Shown one piece after another: positions 1 through 8,268 of a stretch of 64,000 nucleotides of DNA. Each line of letters starts with the position of its first letter. The stretch's first letter is position 1. Below the pieces are notes generated by a model, which did no database searches, was not told the origin of the DNA, and saw only the letters and a program-made list of their open reading frames with translations. Origin of the DNA: Halomonas sp. 25-S5 (GTDB lineage Bacteria; Pseudomonadota; Gammaproteobacteria; Pseudomonadales; Halomonadaceae); NCBI RefSeq assembly GCF_029889845.1, contig NZ_JARANV010000001.1, positions 124,001-188,000 of the forward strand, written 5' to 3'. Both the position numbers and the translations under genes were made by a program.

Positions 1-15
1 GGATCACCTCGGTCC

Positions 16-42
16 GGCACGGCAGGGGGTCCCTGCCTTGCC
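16..42. terminator. Possible terminator hairpin downstream of the phasin-like gene
   Basis: An inverted repeat with 11 of 12 bases paired (arms 16-27 and 31-42, GGT loop) lies about 60 bases past the stop of the leftward phasin-like gene. There is no T tract on either side, so a terminator role is only suggested by position. Confidence 0.25.
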
Positions 43-100
43 GTTCGCATCCTTCCCTGTGTGCCGCGCGCGCATCGCCCCCGGTATGTTCGAGGAGCGC

Positions 101-457
101 TCAGATCTCTTCCCAGAGACGCTTGCGGAAGTCATGGGAGAGCTCTGCGGCCTTCTGCATCCGCTCCATCTGGGCGTCGGTCACCTCCTTGATGAGCTGC
201 TGATAGCGCTCCTGCATCTCGGCCGGGGTCTGAGGGGTCTCCCCCTCGAAGGATTGGGCGATCTTCTGGCCGCTCTCGGCGAGTGCCTGGAGGAACTGCG
301 ACTCGAACTGCATGGCGTCGGCCATGCTCTCCATCCAGGCCAGCTGCATGCGAGCCATGGGCGTGGCCCCCTGCGTGAACTGTTTTTGCCACCACTCCAT
401 CATCGGCTCTGTCGCGGCCAGGGCAGGGTTGGCCGTGGTGTCTTTGTGCTTGGTCAT
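101..457 (-). CDS. Phasin-like granule-associated protein
   Basis: The product is 118 residues, rich in Gln, Met, Glu and Ala, and almost entirely predicted amphipathic helix. It has no signal peptide or membrane segment. This is the look of small phasin-family proteins that coat polyhydroxyalkanoate granules. The start is the ATG at 457, preceded by AAGGAG at good spacing; the frame stays open upstream, but that extension is Arg/Pro-rich shadow sequence. The gene is divergent from the cox cluster. Its likely partners in the window are the 3-hydroxybutyrate genes scoAB and bdhA, which also belong to PHB turnover. Family assignment rests on composition and size, so a more general coiled-coil protein is possible. 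Confidence 0.65.
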   Translation of the reverse strand: MTKHKDTTANPALAATEPMMEWWQKQFTQGATPMARMQLAWMESMADAMQFESQFLQALAESGQKIAQSFEGETPQTPAEMQERYQQLIKEVTDAQMERMQKAAELSHDFRKRLWEEI

Positions 458-662
458 GGTCGGTCTCCTTGGGGATCCCTGGCGGGATGAGGTATCACGT
501 TCGGCTCTCCTCTGCAGTGTAGAAGATGAATGCGGTTTTGTGCGTTGCAGCGAAAGGGGCGTCGCCTGCGGCGCTTGGCGTGGAAGGCGTCCACGGGTCG
601 GTCCTGGCGGCATGGTCTAGGGTGGTTGGGAGTCCGTCGGCGGTAGATTGAGGAGAAACGGG

Positions 663-836
663 ATGTGGCAAGCGATCAAATCGGTACTGGCGGCCTTCCT
701 GGGGGTGCAGAAGGATGAGCGGCGGCGTGAGGACTTCGCGTCTAACCGTCCCGGCACCTTCATCGCGGCGGGGCTGCTCTTGGGGTTGGTGTTCGTGGTG
801 CTGGTGGCGCTCGTGGCCATGCTGGCAGCGCGCTGA
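663..836 (+). CDS. DUF2970-type small membrane protein
   Basis: The product is 57 residues: a charged amphipathic N-terminal half followed by one hydrophobic segment (about residues 35-55) ending in Ala-Ala-Arg. This matches the small DUF2970 proteins often found beside terminal oxidase genes; their function is not known. The start is ATG 663 with GAGGAG eight bases upstream; a TTG in frame at 648 overlaps that ribosome site and is rejected. It lies 120 bp upstream of coxB on the same strand, which suggests a link to oxidase assembly or expression, though coxB seems to have its own promoter. Confidence 0.7.
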   Translation: MWQAIKSVLAAFLGVQKDERRREDFASNRPGTFIAAGLLLGLVFVVLVALVAMLAAR

Positions 837-883
837 ACGGCCCAGCGTTGACGATGCCGTTTACCTGCCTCGTGGCGACAGGG

Positions 884-911
884 GTGACGAACTGTCGCAC
901 TCTTCTATACT
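884..911 (+). promoter_or_regulatory. Candidate promoter for the cox operon
   Basis: GTGACG (884-889) and TATACT (906-911) are separated by 16 bases and lie about 45 bases upstream of the coxB start, as expected for a sigma-70 promoter. The -35 matches four of six consensus bases and the -10 five of six. It was found by eye only. Confidence 0.35.
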
Positions 912-956
912 GCCTCAAGCGCTCGCTAATACAACAATGACCCTGAGGAGGCGCCG

Positions 957-2084
957 ATGCGCACGTTGCTCGTGTGGATGGCGGGGGGGCTGGCCTCCGC
1001 AGCCCTGACCCCGATTGCGCTGGCCAATGGCTGGAACATGCCGGTCGGTGTCACGGCGCTCAGCCGTGACATCTATTCCCTGCACATGATCATCTTCTGG
1101 ATCTGCGTGATCATCGGGGTCATCGTCTTCGGGGCGATGTTCTACTCGCTGTTTCGCTATCGCCATTCGCGTGGCGCCAAGGCGGCCACCTTCCACGAGC
1201 ACACCAGCGTGGAGGTGATCTGGACGGCGATCCCGCTGCTGATTCTGGTGGCCATGGCAGTGCCCGCCACCGCCACCCTCAAGAACATGTATGACACCTC
1301 CGAGGCCGACCTCGACATCATGGTCACCGGCCAGCAGTGGCGCTGGCGCTACGAGTATCTGGGAGAAGAGGTCGCCTTCACCTCCAATCTGAGCACCCCC
1401 CGCGAGCAGATCAGCGGCGCCGACGAGAAGGGCGAGAACTACCTGCTCGAGGTAGACGAGCCGCTGGTGCTGCCGGTGGGACAGAAGGTGCGCCTGCTGC
1501 TGACGTCGGACGACGTCATCCACTCCTGGTGGGTGCCGGATCTCGCGGTCAAGCAGGACGCCATCCCCGGATTCGTCAACGAGAACTGGGTGCGCATCGA
1601 AGAGCCCGGCATCTATCGCGGCCAGTGCACCGAACTGTGCGGCAAGGACCATGCCTTCATGCCGGTGGTGGTCGAGGCCGTCGAGCAGGAGCGCTTCGAC
1701 GAGTGGCTGGCCGAGCGCAAGGTGGCCGCCGCGCAGGAGGCCGCTGGCGTCGATCGCGAGTGGGGCATGGATGAGCTGATGGCGCGTGGCGAGCAGGTCT
1801 ACGGCTCGGTGTGTGCCACCTGCCACCAGCCCGACGGCAGCGGCAATCCGCCTGCCTTCCCCGCGCTGGCCGGCAACCAGGCATTGATGAATGAACGCGA
1901 TCGTCATATCAACACGGTGATCAATGGCGTCTCGGGGGCCGCGATGCCGGCGTTCCGCAATACGCTCAATGCGGTGGAAATTGCCGCGGTGATCACCTAC
2001 GAACGCAATGCCTGGGGCAACGAGACTGGCGACAGCGTGCAACCGTCGGAAATCGCCGAACGTATCGCCGACCAGGGCGAGTGA
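957..2084 (+). CDS. coxB: Cytochrome c oxidase subunit II with fused cytochrome c domain
   Basis: Subunit II carries the CuA centre that takes electrons from cytochrome c and passes them to subunit I at the cytoplasmic membrane. The 375-residue product has a signal peptide (about 1-23), two membrane helices (about 43-66 and 86-106) and a periplasmic cupredoxin domain. CuA ligands are visible: His189, Cys224 and Cys228 in QCTELCGKDH, His232 and Met235. A C-terminal extension holds a haem c motif, CATCH at 286-290, with a likely axial Met near 336. This is therefore a caa3-like subunit II with its own cytochrome c. ATG 957 follows GAGGAGG. It is the first gene of the cox operon. Confidence 0.95.
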   Translation: MRTLLVWMAGGLASAALTPIALANGWNMPVGVTALSRDIYSLHMIIFWICVIIGVIVFGAMFYSLFRYRHSRGAKAATFHEHTSVEVIWTAIPLLILVAMAVPATATLKNMYDTSEADLDIMVTGQQWRWRYEYLGEEVAFTSNLSTPREQISGADEKGENYLLEVDEPLVLPVGQKVRLLLTSDDVIHSWWVPDLAVKQDAIPGFVNENWVRIEEPGIYRGQCTELCGKDHAFMPVVVEAVEQERFDEWLAERKVAAAQEAAGVDREWGMDELMARGEQVYGSVCATCHQPDGSGNPPAFPALAGNQALMNERDRHINTVINGVSGAAMPAFRNTLNAVEIAAVITYERNAWGNETGDSVQPSEIAERIADQGE

Positions 2085-2131
2085 CCGGCCTTTCCGTTTC
2101 TCTTTCGTGATTGCCAACAGGGAGATTTCCG

Positions 2132-3763
2132 ATGGCGTCCCACCTGCCTCCCAAGCCCACCCCGCAGCACAGCACGGCCACTGCCGGTGGCATGGCCGAG
2201 ACCGGTCATGCCCGGCCCCGTGGGCTGCTGCGCTGGCTACTGACCACCAACCACAAGGAGATCGGTACTCTCTACCTGCTCTTCTCGCTGACCATGTTCT
2301 TCATCGGGGGGATCTTCGCCTTGGTGGTGCGTGCCGAGCTGTTCCAGCCCGGCCTGCAGTTGGTGCTGCCCGAGTTCTTCAACCAGATGACCACCATGCA
2401 CGGCTTGATCATGGTGTTCGGGGCGATCATGCCCGCCTTTGTGGGACTGGCGAACTGGATGGTGCCACTGCAGATCGGCGCCCCGGACATGGCCCTGCCG
2501 CGCTTGAACAACCTCAGCTTCTGGCTGCTGCCGGTGGCCTTCACGCTGCTGCTCAGCACCCTGCTGATGCCGGGCGGCGGGCCCAATTTCGGCTGGACCT
2601 TCTACGCGCCGCTTTCCACCACCTACGCGCCGCCTTCCACCACCTTCTTCATCCTCTCGCTGCATATTGCCGGCATCAGCTCGATCCTCGGTGCCATCAA
2701 TATCATCGCCACCATCCTCAACCTGCGCGCCCCGGGGATGCGAATGATGGACATGCCGCTGTTCGTCTGGACCTGGCTGATCACCGCCTTCCTGCTGATC
2801 GCGGTGATGCCGGTGCTGGCCGGGGTGGTCACCATGATGCTGATGGACATCAACTTCGGCACCAGCTTCTTCAACGCCGCCGGCGGCGGTGACCCGGTGC
2901 TATTCCAGCACCTGTTCTGGTTCTTCGGGCATCCCGAGGTCTACATCATGATCCTGCCGGCCTTCGGCATCGTTTCGGCGATCATCCCGACCTTCTCCCG
3001 CAAGCGGCTGTTCGGTTACGCCTCCATGGTTTACGCCACTTCGGCGATTGCCATCCTCTCCTTCCTGGTCTGGGCTCATCACATGTTCGTGGTGGGGCTG
3101 CCGCTGGTGGCGGAGCTGTTCTTCATGTACACCACCATGCTGATCGCGGTGCCCACCGGGGTGAAGGTCTTCAACTGGGTGGCGACGATGTTCCGCGGCT
3201 CGATCAGCTTCGAGCCGCCGATGCTGTTCGCGCTGGCCTTCGTGGTGCAGTTCACGGTCGGTGGCTTCTCGGGACTGATGCTGGCCATCTCGCCGGCCGA
3301 CTTCCAATATCACGACACCTACTTCGTGGTGGCCCACTTCCATTATGTGCTGGTGCCCGGCGCGCTCTTCGCGATCCTGGCCGGCGCCTACTACTGGCTG
3401 CCCAAGTGGACCGGCCACTACCCGCACCTGCGGCTGTCCCAGTGGCACTTCTGGTTGTCGGTGATCGGCGTCAACCTGACCTTCTTCCCGATGCACTTCT
3501 CGGGGCTCGCCGGCATGCCGCGTCGTATTCCCGACTACGCGCTGCAGTTCGCCGATTTCAACCTGGCCTCGAGCCTGGGGGCCTTCCTCTTCGGTACCTC
3601 TCAGTTGCTCTTCGTGCTGGTGATCATCAAGTGCGTGCGTGGTGGCGAGAAGGCCCCGGCCAAGGCCTGGGAGGGCGCCGAGGACTTGGAGTGGAGCGTA
3701 CCCAGTCCGGCCCCGTTGCACACCTTCGAGACGCCCCCGGACTTTCATCCCCATCGGCACTGA
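2132..3763 (+). CDS. coxA: Cytochrome c oxidase subunit I
   Basis: This is the catalytic haem-copper subunit that reduces O2 to water and pumps protons. The 543-residue product has about twelve hydrophobic segments and the family's metal-ligand signatures: HPEVYIMILP (CuB histidine with the cross-linked tyrosine), WAHHMFVVG (two CuB histidines) and HDTYFVVAHFHYVL (haem a and a3 ligands). The start is ATG 2132 with GGGAG upstream; a TTG at 2111 is in frame but lacks a ribosome site. It lies 47 bp after coxB. Unlike the usual gammaproteobacterial order, the next gene is coxC and not the copper chaperone cox11/ctaG. Confidence 0.97.
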   Translation: MASHLPPKPTPQHSTATAGGMAETGHARPRGLLRWLLTTNHKEIGTLYLLFSLTMFFIGGIFALVVRAELFQPGLQLVLPEFFNQMTTMHGLIMVFGAIMPAFVGLANWMVPLQIGAPDMALPRLNNLSFWLLPVAFTLLLSTLLMPGGGPNFGWTFYAPLSTTYAPPSTTFFILSLHIAGISSILGAINIIATILNLRAPGMRMMDMPLFVWTWLITAFLLIAVMPVLAGVVTMMLMDINFGTSFFNAAGGGDPVLFQHLFWFFGHPEVYIMILPAFGIVSAIIPTFSRKRLFGYASMVYATSAIAILSFLVWAHHMFVVGLPLVAELFFMYTTMLIAVPTGVKVFNWVATMFRGSISFEPPMLFALAFVVQFTVGGFSGLMLAISPADFQYHDTYFVVAHFHYVLVPGALFAILAGAYYWLPKWTGHYPHLRLSQWHFWLSVIGVNLTFFPMHFSGLAGMPRRIPDYALQFADFNLASSLGAFLFGTSQLLFVLVIIKCVRGGEKAPAKAWEGAEDLEWSVPSPAPLHTFETPPDFHPHRH

Positions 3764-3828
3764 GTGGCGTCGGCAGCGATGCAGGCAGCGGTGTCGCACC
3801 GCGGGCCGATCAAAGAAGGAGACAGCGC

Positions 3829-4692
3829 ATGAGTGGTGGCAGCTACTATGTTCCGGAGTCCAGCAAGTGGCCCATCCTGGCGTCGCTGGCGCTGGGGGCG
3901 ATGATGATCGGCATCGGCACGCTGCTGGTGCATGGCATGGCCGGCATGCCGGTCATGGCGCTCGGCCTGGTCGGCGTGCTGGCGGTGATGGCGTTGTGGT
4001 TCCGCGATGTCATCCTCGAATCGCGGGGCGGGCTCTACGATCACCAGATGGATCGCTCCTTCCGCTGGGGGATGGGCTGGTTCATCTTCTCGGAGGTGAT
4101 GTTCTTCGCCGCCTTCTTCGGCGCGCTCTTCTACGTGCGGACCTTTGCGCTGCCCTGGCTCGATGGCGAGGGCGCCAAGGGGGTGGCGGCCTTGCTGTGG
4201 CCGGACTTCACCGCCAGCTGGCCTCTGCTCAACCCGCCTGACGTCTCCATCGAGGGGCCGCAGGAGACCTTCAGCCCCTGGCACCTGCCGCTGGTCAATA
4301 CCCTGATCCTGGTCTCCTCCAGCATCACCCTGACCATCGCCCACGAGGGCCTCAAGGAAGGCCTCCGTGACAGTGCCCGCTTCTGGCTCACGGTGACCGT
4401 GCTGCTGGGGCTCTGCTTCATCTCCATCCAGGGAGTCGAGTACTACGAGGCCTATGCCCATTACGGCATCACCCTGCAGGCGGGCATCTATGGCGCCACC
4501 TTCTTCCTGCTCACCGGCTTCCACGGGCTTCATGTGATCATCGGTACCATCATCCTGTCGGTGATGCTGATACGGGTGTTCCGCGGGCACTTCACAACTG
4601 ACGATCACTTCGGCTTCGAGGCGGCGGCCTGGTACTGGCACTTCGTCGACGTGGTATGGATCGGTCTGTTCATCTTCGTCTATGTGTTCTGA
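3829..4692 (+). CDS. coxC: Cytochrome c oxidase subunit III
   Basis: Subunit III is a non-catalytic membrane subunit that stabilises the oxidase core. The 287-residue product has about seven membrane segments and the family's conserved stretches, including RWGMGWFIFSEVMFF, a C-terminal FHGLHVIIG and WYWHFVDVVWIGLF. ATG 3829 is preceded by AAGGAGA. The open frame continues upstream inside coxA only as a shadow. It is third in the operon, 65 bp after coxA. Confidence 0.96.
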   Translation: MSGGSYYVPESSKWPILASLALGAMMIGIGTLLVHGMAGMPVMALGLVGVLAVMALWFRDVILESRGGLYDHQMDRSFRWGMGWFIFSEVMFFAAFFGALFYVRTFALPWLDGEGAKGVAALLWPDFTASWPLLNPPDVSIEGPQETFSPWHLPLVNTLILVSSSITLTIAHEGLKEGLRDSARFWLTVTVLLGLCFISIQGVEYYEAYAHYGITLQAGIYGATFFLLTGFHGLHVIIGTIILSVMLIRVFRGHFTTDDHFGFEAAAWYWHFVDVVWIGLFIFVYVF

Positions 4693-4718
4693 TCCCGGGA
4701 GCAGAGCTACCCTCCTGG

Positions 4719-4913
4719 TCAGCCGCCGAGGCTGCCCTGGGTGAAGCCGTAGCCAAGCAGGACGAGCAGCAGGACGGCCAGGGCCACACGGATCTTGAGG
4801 GAGATCAGCACGCGCCGTGAGCGGCTGCCGTCGCGGACCAGGAAACCGGCACCCACGGCCAGGCTCATGACCATCGCCAGAAAGACAAGGGCTATCAATA
4901 TCTTGAGAAACAT
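4719..4913 (-). CDS. DUF2909-type twin transmembrane protein
   Basis: A 64-residue protein with two hydrophobic helices (about 4-25 and 40-58) separated by a basic loop, the layout of the DUF2909 'twin transmembrane' family that sits in cox clusters of related bacteria. Function unknown, presumably linked to oxidase biogenesis. It is on the opposite strand to the rest of the cluster, between coxC and the SURF1 gene. The start at 4913 has a GGAG ribosome site in the complement. Confidence 0.75.
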   Translation of the reverse strand: MFLKILIALVFLAMVMSLAVGAGFLVRDGSRSRRVLISLKIRVALAVLLLVLLGYGFTQGSLGG

Positions 4914-4974
4914 TCACGGCTCCAAGAAAGGGTCGGTATCCGGCGCGCATCGCGGCCCTTCAGCGGCCCGTCGG

Positions 4975-5658
4975 ATGGGCTGGTGGGGGTTCTGGACCTG
5001 CCTGGTGGTGCTGGGCCTCGCACTCGGACTATGGCAGTGGGAGCGTGCCGCCGACAAGCGCGACTATCTGGCTCGCCTGGCGGCCGCACCGCGGATCGAG
5101 GCCCCGTCGGCGGCTCCGCCAACCGGTGCGCAGCTGGTCCTGCAGGGCGAATACCTTGCCGAGCAGACCCTGTTCCTCGACAACCGCATCCATGGGGGGC
5201 GCCTCGGGGTGGCGCCCCTGACGCCGTTTCGCGACGTCAATGGGCGCATCTGGCTGGTCCAGCGGGGTTTCCTGGCGACCGGCCCGACCCGAAACGACCC
5301 GAGGGTCGAGACGCCCGGTGGCGTGGTCACCCTGGAGGGCCGTTGGCAGACGGCCGGCGAGGCGGCACCACTGTTCGGCCCCAATCGGGAGGGCAGCCGC
5401 CTGCAACGCATCGACCTCGCGGCCTGGGAGCTGGAGTCGGCCTTCGCGCATCCAGGCTGGCTGCACCTCGAGCAGGGGCCGGGCCATCTCGAGTCCTGGT
5501 GGCAGCCAAGCGTAGTGCCGCCGGAGCGCCACCTGGGCTATGCCTTTCAATGGTGGGGGCTGGCCCTGGCCGCCCTGGTGATCATGCTGGTGGGGGCGAG
5601 GCGCCAGGCACGCCGCCCCGACACGGTGTCCATCCCGCGCAAGGAGATTCCCCGATGA
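4975..5658 (+). CDS. SURF1-family cytochrome oxidase assembly protein
   Basis: SURF1 proteins assist insertion of haem a into subunit I. The product, 227 residues from ATG 4975, has an N-terminal membrane helix, a periplasmic region with the family's WLVQRGFL stretch, and a second helix near the C-terminus (WWGLALAALVIML). The start is uncertain: the frame is open back to 4795, overlapping the opposite-strand gene, and no clear ribosome site precedes 4975, so an alternative start slightly upstream is possible. The stop overlaps the next start as ATGA, implying translational coupling. Confidence 0.85.
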   Translation: MGWWGFWTCLVVLGLALGLWQWERAADKRDYLARLAAAPRIEAPSAAPPTGAQLVLQGEYLAEQTLFLDNRIHGGRLGVAPLTPFRDVNGRIWLVQRGFLATGPTRNDPRVETPGGVVTLEGRWQTAGEAAPLFGPNREGSRLQRIDLAAWELESAFAHPGWLHLEQGPGHLESWWQPSVVPPERHLGYAFQWWGLALAALVIMLVGARRQARRPDTVSIPRKEIPR

Positions 5659-6215
5659 CTCATGCCGGACGTCAGCGCCTCAAGCTGTTGGCTTTCTTCG
5701 CAATCTTCGCCCTGCCGGTGGCCGTCGCCTGGGGCATGGTGGAGTGGCGCATCGGGATTCCCGAAGGACGCACCGCCCATGGCGAGTTGCAACCCTCGCT
5801 GCCCCTCCTGTCGCAGTGGCCGCTGACGCCCGTGGAGAAGCAAGGAGAGAGCGACTGGTGGCTGGTCTTCGACTGCCCCCAGGCGTGTGACGCCAATGCC
5901 GATCGCTGGTGGCGCCTGCATCGCGCCCTGGGTCGCGAGGCCGACCGGGTCAGCCGCCTGCGCATCGGCGGAGGCGGCGAGCCGCTTCCCGGCGCGGCCC
6001 TGGCGCAGTGGACGGGCGAGACCGACTGGCGCTCCCCCCATCGCCTCTGGATCCTCGACCCCGAGGGTCGACCCGTGCTCGGTTATGCCCCGGAGGTCGC
6101 GACCGCTGACGTGCTCGATGACCTGCGACGCCTGCTGCGCATGAACCCCGAGCCCCCCATGGCGCGGTTCGACCACGCCTCGAGCGTGGTGGGGGGCGGC
6201 GCCGATGGCGAGTAG
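5655..6215 (+). CDS. Uncharacterised membrane-anchored protein of the cox cluster
   Basis: A 186-residue protein with one N-terminal membrane anchor (about 10-28) and a soluble, presumably periplasmic domain rich in Trp and Arg. A protein of this size and shape occupies the same place, between SURF1 and heme A synthase, in pseudomonad cox clusters. The sequence around FDCPQACDA has two Cys five residues apart, but I cannot claim a thioredoxin-like or copper site from that alone. AAGGAG precedes the ATG, and the gene overlaps both neighbours by a few bases, so it is translated with them. Confidence 0.7.
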   Translation: MTHAGRQRLKLLAFFAIFALPVAVAWGMVEWRIGIPEGRTAHGELQPSLPLLSQWPLTPVEKQGESDWWLVFDCPQACDANADRWWRLHRALGREADRVSRLRIGGGGEPLPGAALAQWTGETDWRSPHRLWILDPEGRPVLGYAPEVATADVLDDLRRLLRMNPEPPMARFDHASSVVGGGADGE

Positions 6216-7287
6216 CGCGTGGGCAGCAGGCGATGACAGCCGCCGTCGATGGCTGGTGGGGCTGAGCCTGGCAGGCGGGGTCTTCACCGCCGTGGTGGTA
6301 CTGGTGGGGGCCTGGACGCGGCTGGTGGATGCCGGCCTCGGGTGTCCCGACTGGCCGGGGTGCTACGGGGCCCTGGTGGTACCGGATGCCGAACGCGCCC
6401 TGGCGCATTCCCCCGAGGTGCCGCTGGAGTCCGCCAAGGCCTGGGTGGAGATGGTGCACCGCTATCTGGCCTCGACCCTGGGGCTGCTGGTCATCGCCCT
6501 GGTGGTGCTGGGCGCGCGGTGGCGCCGGGAAGCGGGCTATCCCTGGTCCATCAGCCTGGCGCTGCTGGCGGTGATCCTGCTGCAGGGCGCGTTCGGGGCC
6601 TTCACGGTGACCCTCAAGCTATGGCCGCAGGTGGTGACCCTGCACCTGCTGGGGGGCCTGACGGTGATGCTGCTGTTCCTGTGGCTGCATCTGCGGCTGC
6701 GCCGGTTCTCGTCCGGCGTGGGCAGGGGGGCACCACGCCGGCGCCTGACGCCGCTGTGGGGGCTGGCCGTGCTATTGCTGGTGGGGCAGCTGGCGCTGGG
6801 CGGCTGGACCTCGAGCAACTATGCCGGGATCGCCTGCCAGGGCTTTCCCACCTGCAACGGCCAGTGGTGGCCGGCGATGGACTGGAGCGAGGGCTTCCAC
6901 CTGACCCAGACGGTGGGCCCCAACTACCTGCATGGCCAGTTGCATGCCGAGGCGCGCAGTGCCATCCAGGTCGGGCACCGGCTTGGCGCGCTGGCCCTCG
7001 GCCTGAGCCTGCTGCTGCTCGCCTGGCGCCATCGGCGAGCGGCGGAGATGCGTCCCTGGCTGGCATTGCTGGGCGGGGCCTATGGCATTCAGGTGGCGAT
7101 CGGCATCGCCAACGTGCTGGCCTGGCTGCCCTTGTGGCTGGCCCTGCTGCACACCGCCGGTGCAGTGCTGCTGGTGGTGGCCATGGCCCTGGCCCTGTGG
7201 CACTGGCGTTGGTCGACGGTCCCGACGGCGGTCGAGCCGGCGGGCGCCCGGAAAACTGCAACGAAAGAGGAGTTGGCTCATGTCTGA
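6205..7287 (+). CDS. ctaA: Heme A synthase (COX15/CtaA)
   Basis: Heme A synthase oxidises the methyl group of haem O to the formyl group of haem A, the cofactor of the oxidase in this cluster. The 360-residue membrane protein has about eight helices and family signatures near the N-terminus (TRLVDAGLGCPDWPGCYG) and in the second half (SNYAGIACQGFPTCNG), with conserved histidines such as EMVHRYLAS. ATG 6205 lies inside the end of the preceding gene. It overlaps the farnesyltransferase gene by eight bases. Confidence 0.95.
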   Translation: MASSAWAAGDDSRRRWLVGLSLAGGVFTAVVVLVGAWTRLVDAGLGCPDWPGCYGALVVPDAERALAHSPEVPLESAKAWVEMVHRYLASTLGLLVIALVVLGARWRREAGYPWSISLALLAVILLQGAFGAFTVTLKLWPQVVTLHLLGGLTVMLLFLWLHLRLRRFSSGVGRGAPRRRLTPLWGLAVLLLVGQLALGGWTSSNYAGIACQGFPTCNGQWWPAMDWSEGFHLTQTVGPNYLHGQLHAEARSAIQVGHRLGALALGLSLLLLAWRHRRAAEMRPWLALLGGAYGIQVAIGIANVLAWLPLWLALLHTAGAVLLVVAMALALWHWRWSTVPTAVEPAGARKTATKEELAHV

Positions 7288-8200
7288 CGTCATGATGGAG
7301 CGTGCGCCGGTCGGCCATCTCGCCGGCTGGGGTTGGCGAGACCTCTATACGCTGTGCAAGCCCCGGGTGGTGGCGGTGATGCTGGTCTGTACCCTGGTCG
7401 GCATGCTACTGGCCGCACCGCTGCCAGATCCCGGGGCCGTGGTCTTTGGCCTGATCGGTATCGGGCTGGCCGCCGGTGGGGCCGCGGCCTTCAACCATGT
7501 GGTCGACCGCCGCCTGGATGCGCTGATGCTGCGCACCGCCCGACGACCGCTGGCGACCCAGCGCATGCCCACGTCGCTGGCCCTGGTCTGGGCGACGCTG
7601 CTCTCGGCCTGCGGCATCGGGTTGCTGGCCTGGCAGGTCAACCTGTTGACGGCCTGGCTGACCCTGGGCTCGCTGATCGGCTATGCGCTCATCTATACCG
7701 CCTTCCTCAAGCATGCCACGCCGCAGAATATCGTCATCGGCGGGGTGGCCGGGGCCGCGCCGCCGCTGCTGGGTTGGACGGCGGTCACCGGCCAGCTGGG
7801 CCCCGAGCCGCTGCTGCTGATGTTGATCATCTTCGCCTGGACGCCGCCGCACTTCTGGGCGCTGGCCATCCACAAGCGCGACGAGTATGCCCGAGCCGGG
7901 GTGCCAATGCTGCCGGTCACCCATGGCGAGGCCTTCACGCGATTGCAGGTGTGGCTATATGGCTGGCTGACCGTGGCGGTGACCCTGCTGCCCTTCACCA
8001 TCGACATGAGCGGGACGCTCTACCTGGTGGGGGTGATGGCGCTCAACCTGCGCTTCATGGTGTGGAACTGGCGGGTCTGGCGCGGCCATGATCCGCAGGC
8101 CCCGCTGGCGGCCTTCTGGTTTTCCATCCGCTACATCCTGGGCGTCTTTGGCGTGCTGCTGCTGGATCACTATGGCGCCGCCTGGATGCTGGCTGCCTGA
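7280..8200 (+). CDS. ctaB: Protoheme IX farnesyltransferase (heme O synthase)
   Basis: This UbiA-family prenyltransferase attaches farnesyl diphosphate to haem b to make haem O, the substrate of the preceding enzyme. The 306-residue product has about nine hydrophobic segments and two aspartate-rich motifs of the family: NHVVDRRLDALM and, later, HKRDEYARAG. ATG 7280 is preceded by AGAGGAG. It is the last gene of the cox operon; a strong hairpin follows. No SCO-type copper chaperone follows, unlike in many relatives. Confidence 0.95.
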   Translation: MSDVMMERAPVGHLAGWGWRDLYTLCKPRVVAVMLVCTLVGMLLAAPLPDPGAVVFGLIGIGLAAGGAAAFNHVVDRRLDALMLRTARRPLATQRMPTSLALVWATLLSACGIGLLAWQVNLLTAWLTLGSLIGYALIYTAFLKHATPQNIVIGGVAGAAPPLLGWTAVTGQLGPEPLLLMLIIFAWTPPHFWALAIHKRDEYARAGVPMLPVTHGEAFTRLQVWLYGWLTVAVTLLPFTIDMSGTLYLVGVMALNLRFMVWNWRVWRGHDPQAPLAAFWFSIRYILGVFGVLLLDHYGAAWMLAA

Positions 8201-8214
8201 GGTCTCGTCTCCCG

Positions 8215-8252
8215 ACGCAACGAGCCCGGCCATTTGGCCGGGCTCGTTGCGT
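8215..8252. terminator. Bidirectional terminator between ctaB and the DASS transporter
   Basis: A perfect 17-bp inverted repeat with an ATTT loop lies just beyond the convergent ends of the cox operon and the leftward transporter gene. The stem is very GC-rich in its centre. The position between convergent genes makes a shared terminator likely, although no long T tract follows. Confidence 0.8.
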
Positions 8253-8268
8253 CATGGTCGTCGTCAGA

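Noticed and set aside
2600..2660. Apparent internal duplication in coxA (STTYAPPSTT)
   Set aside because: This repeated look is a conserved feature of proteobacterial subunit I proteins and not a recent duplication.
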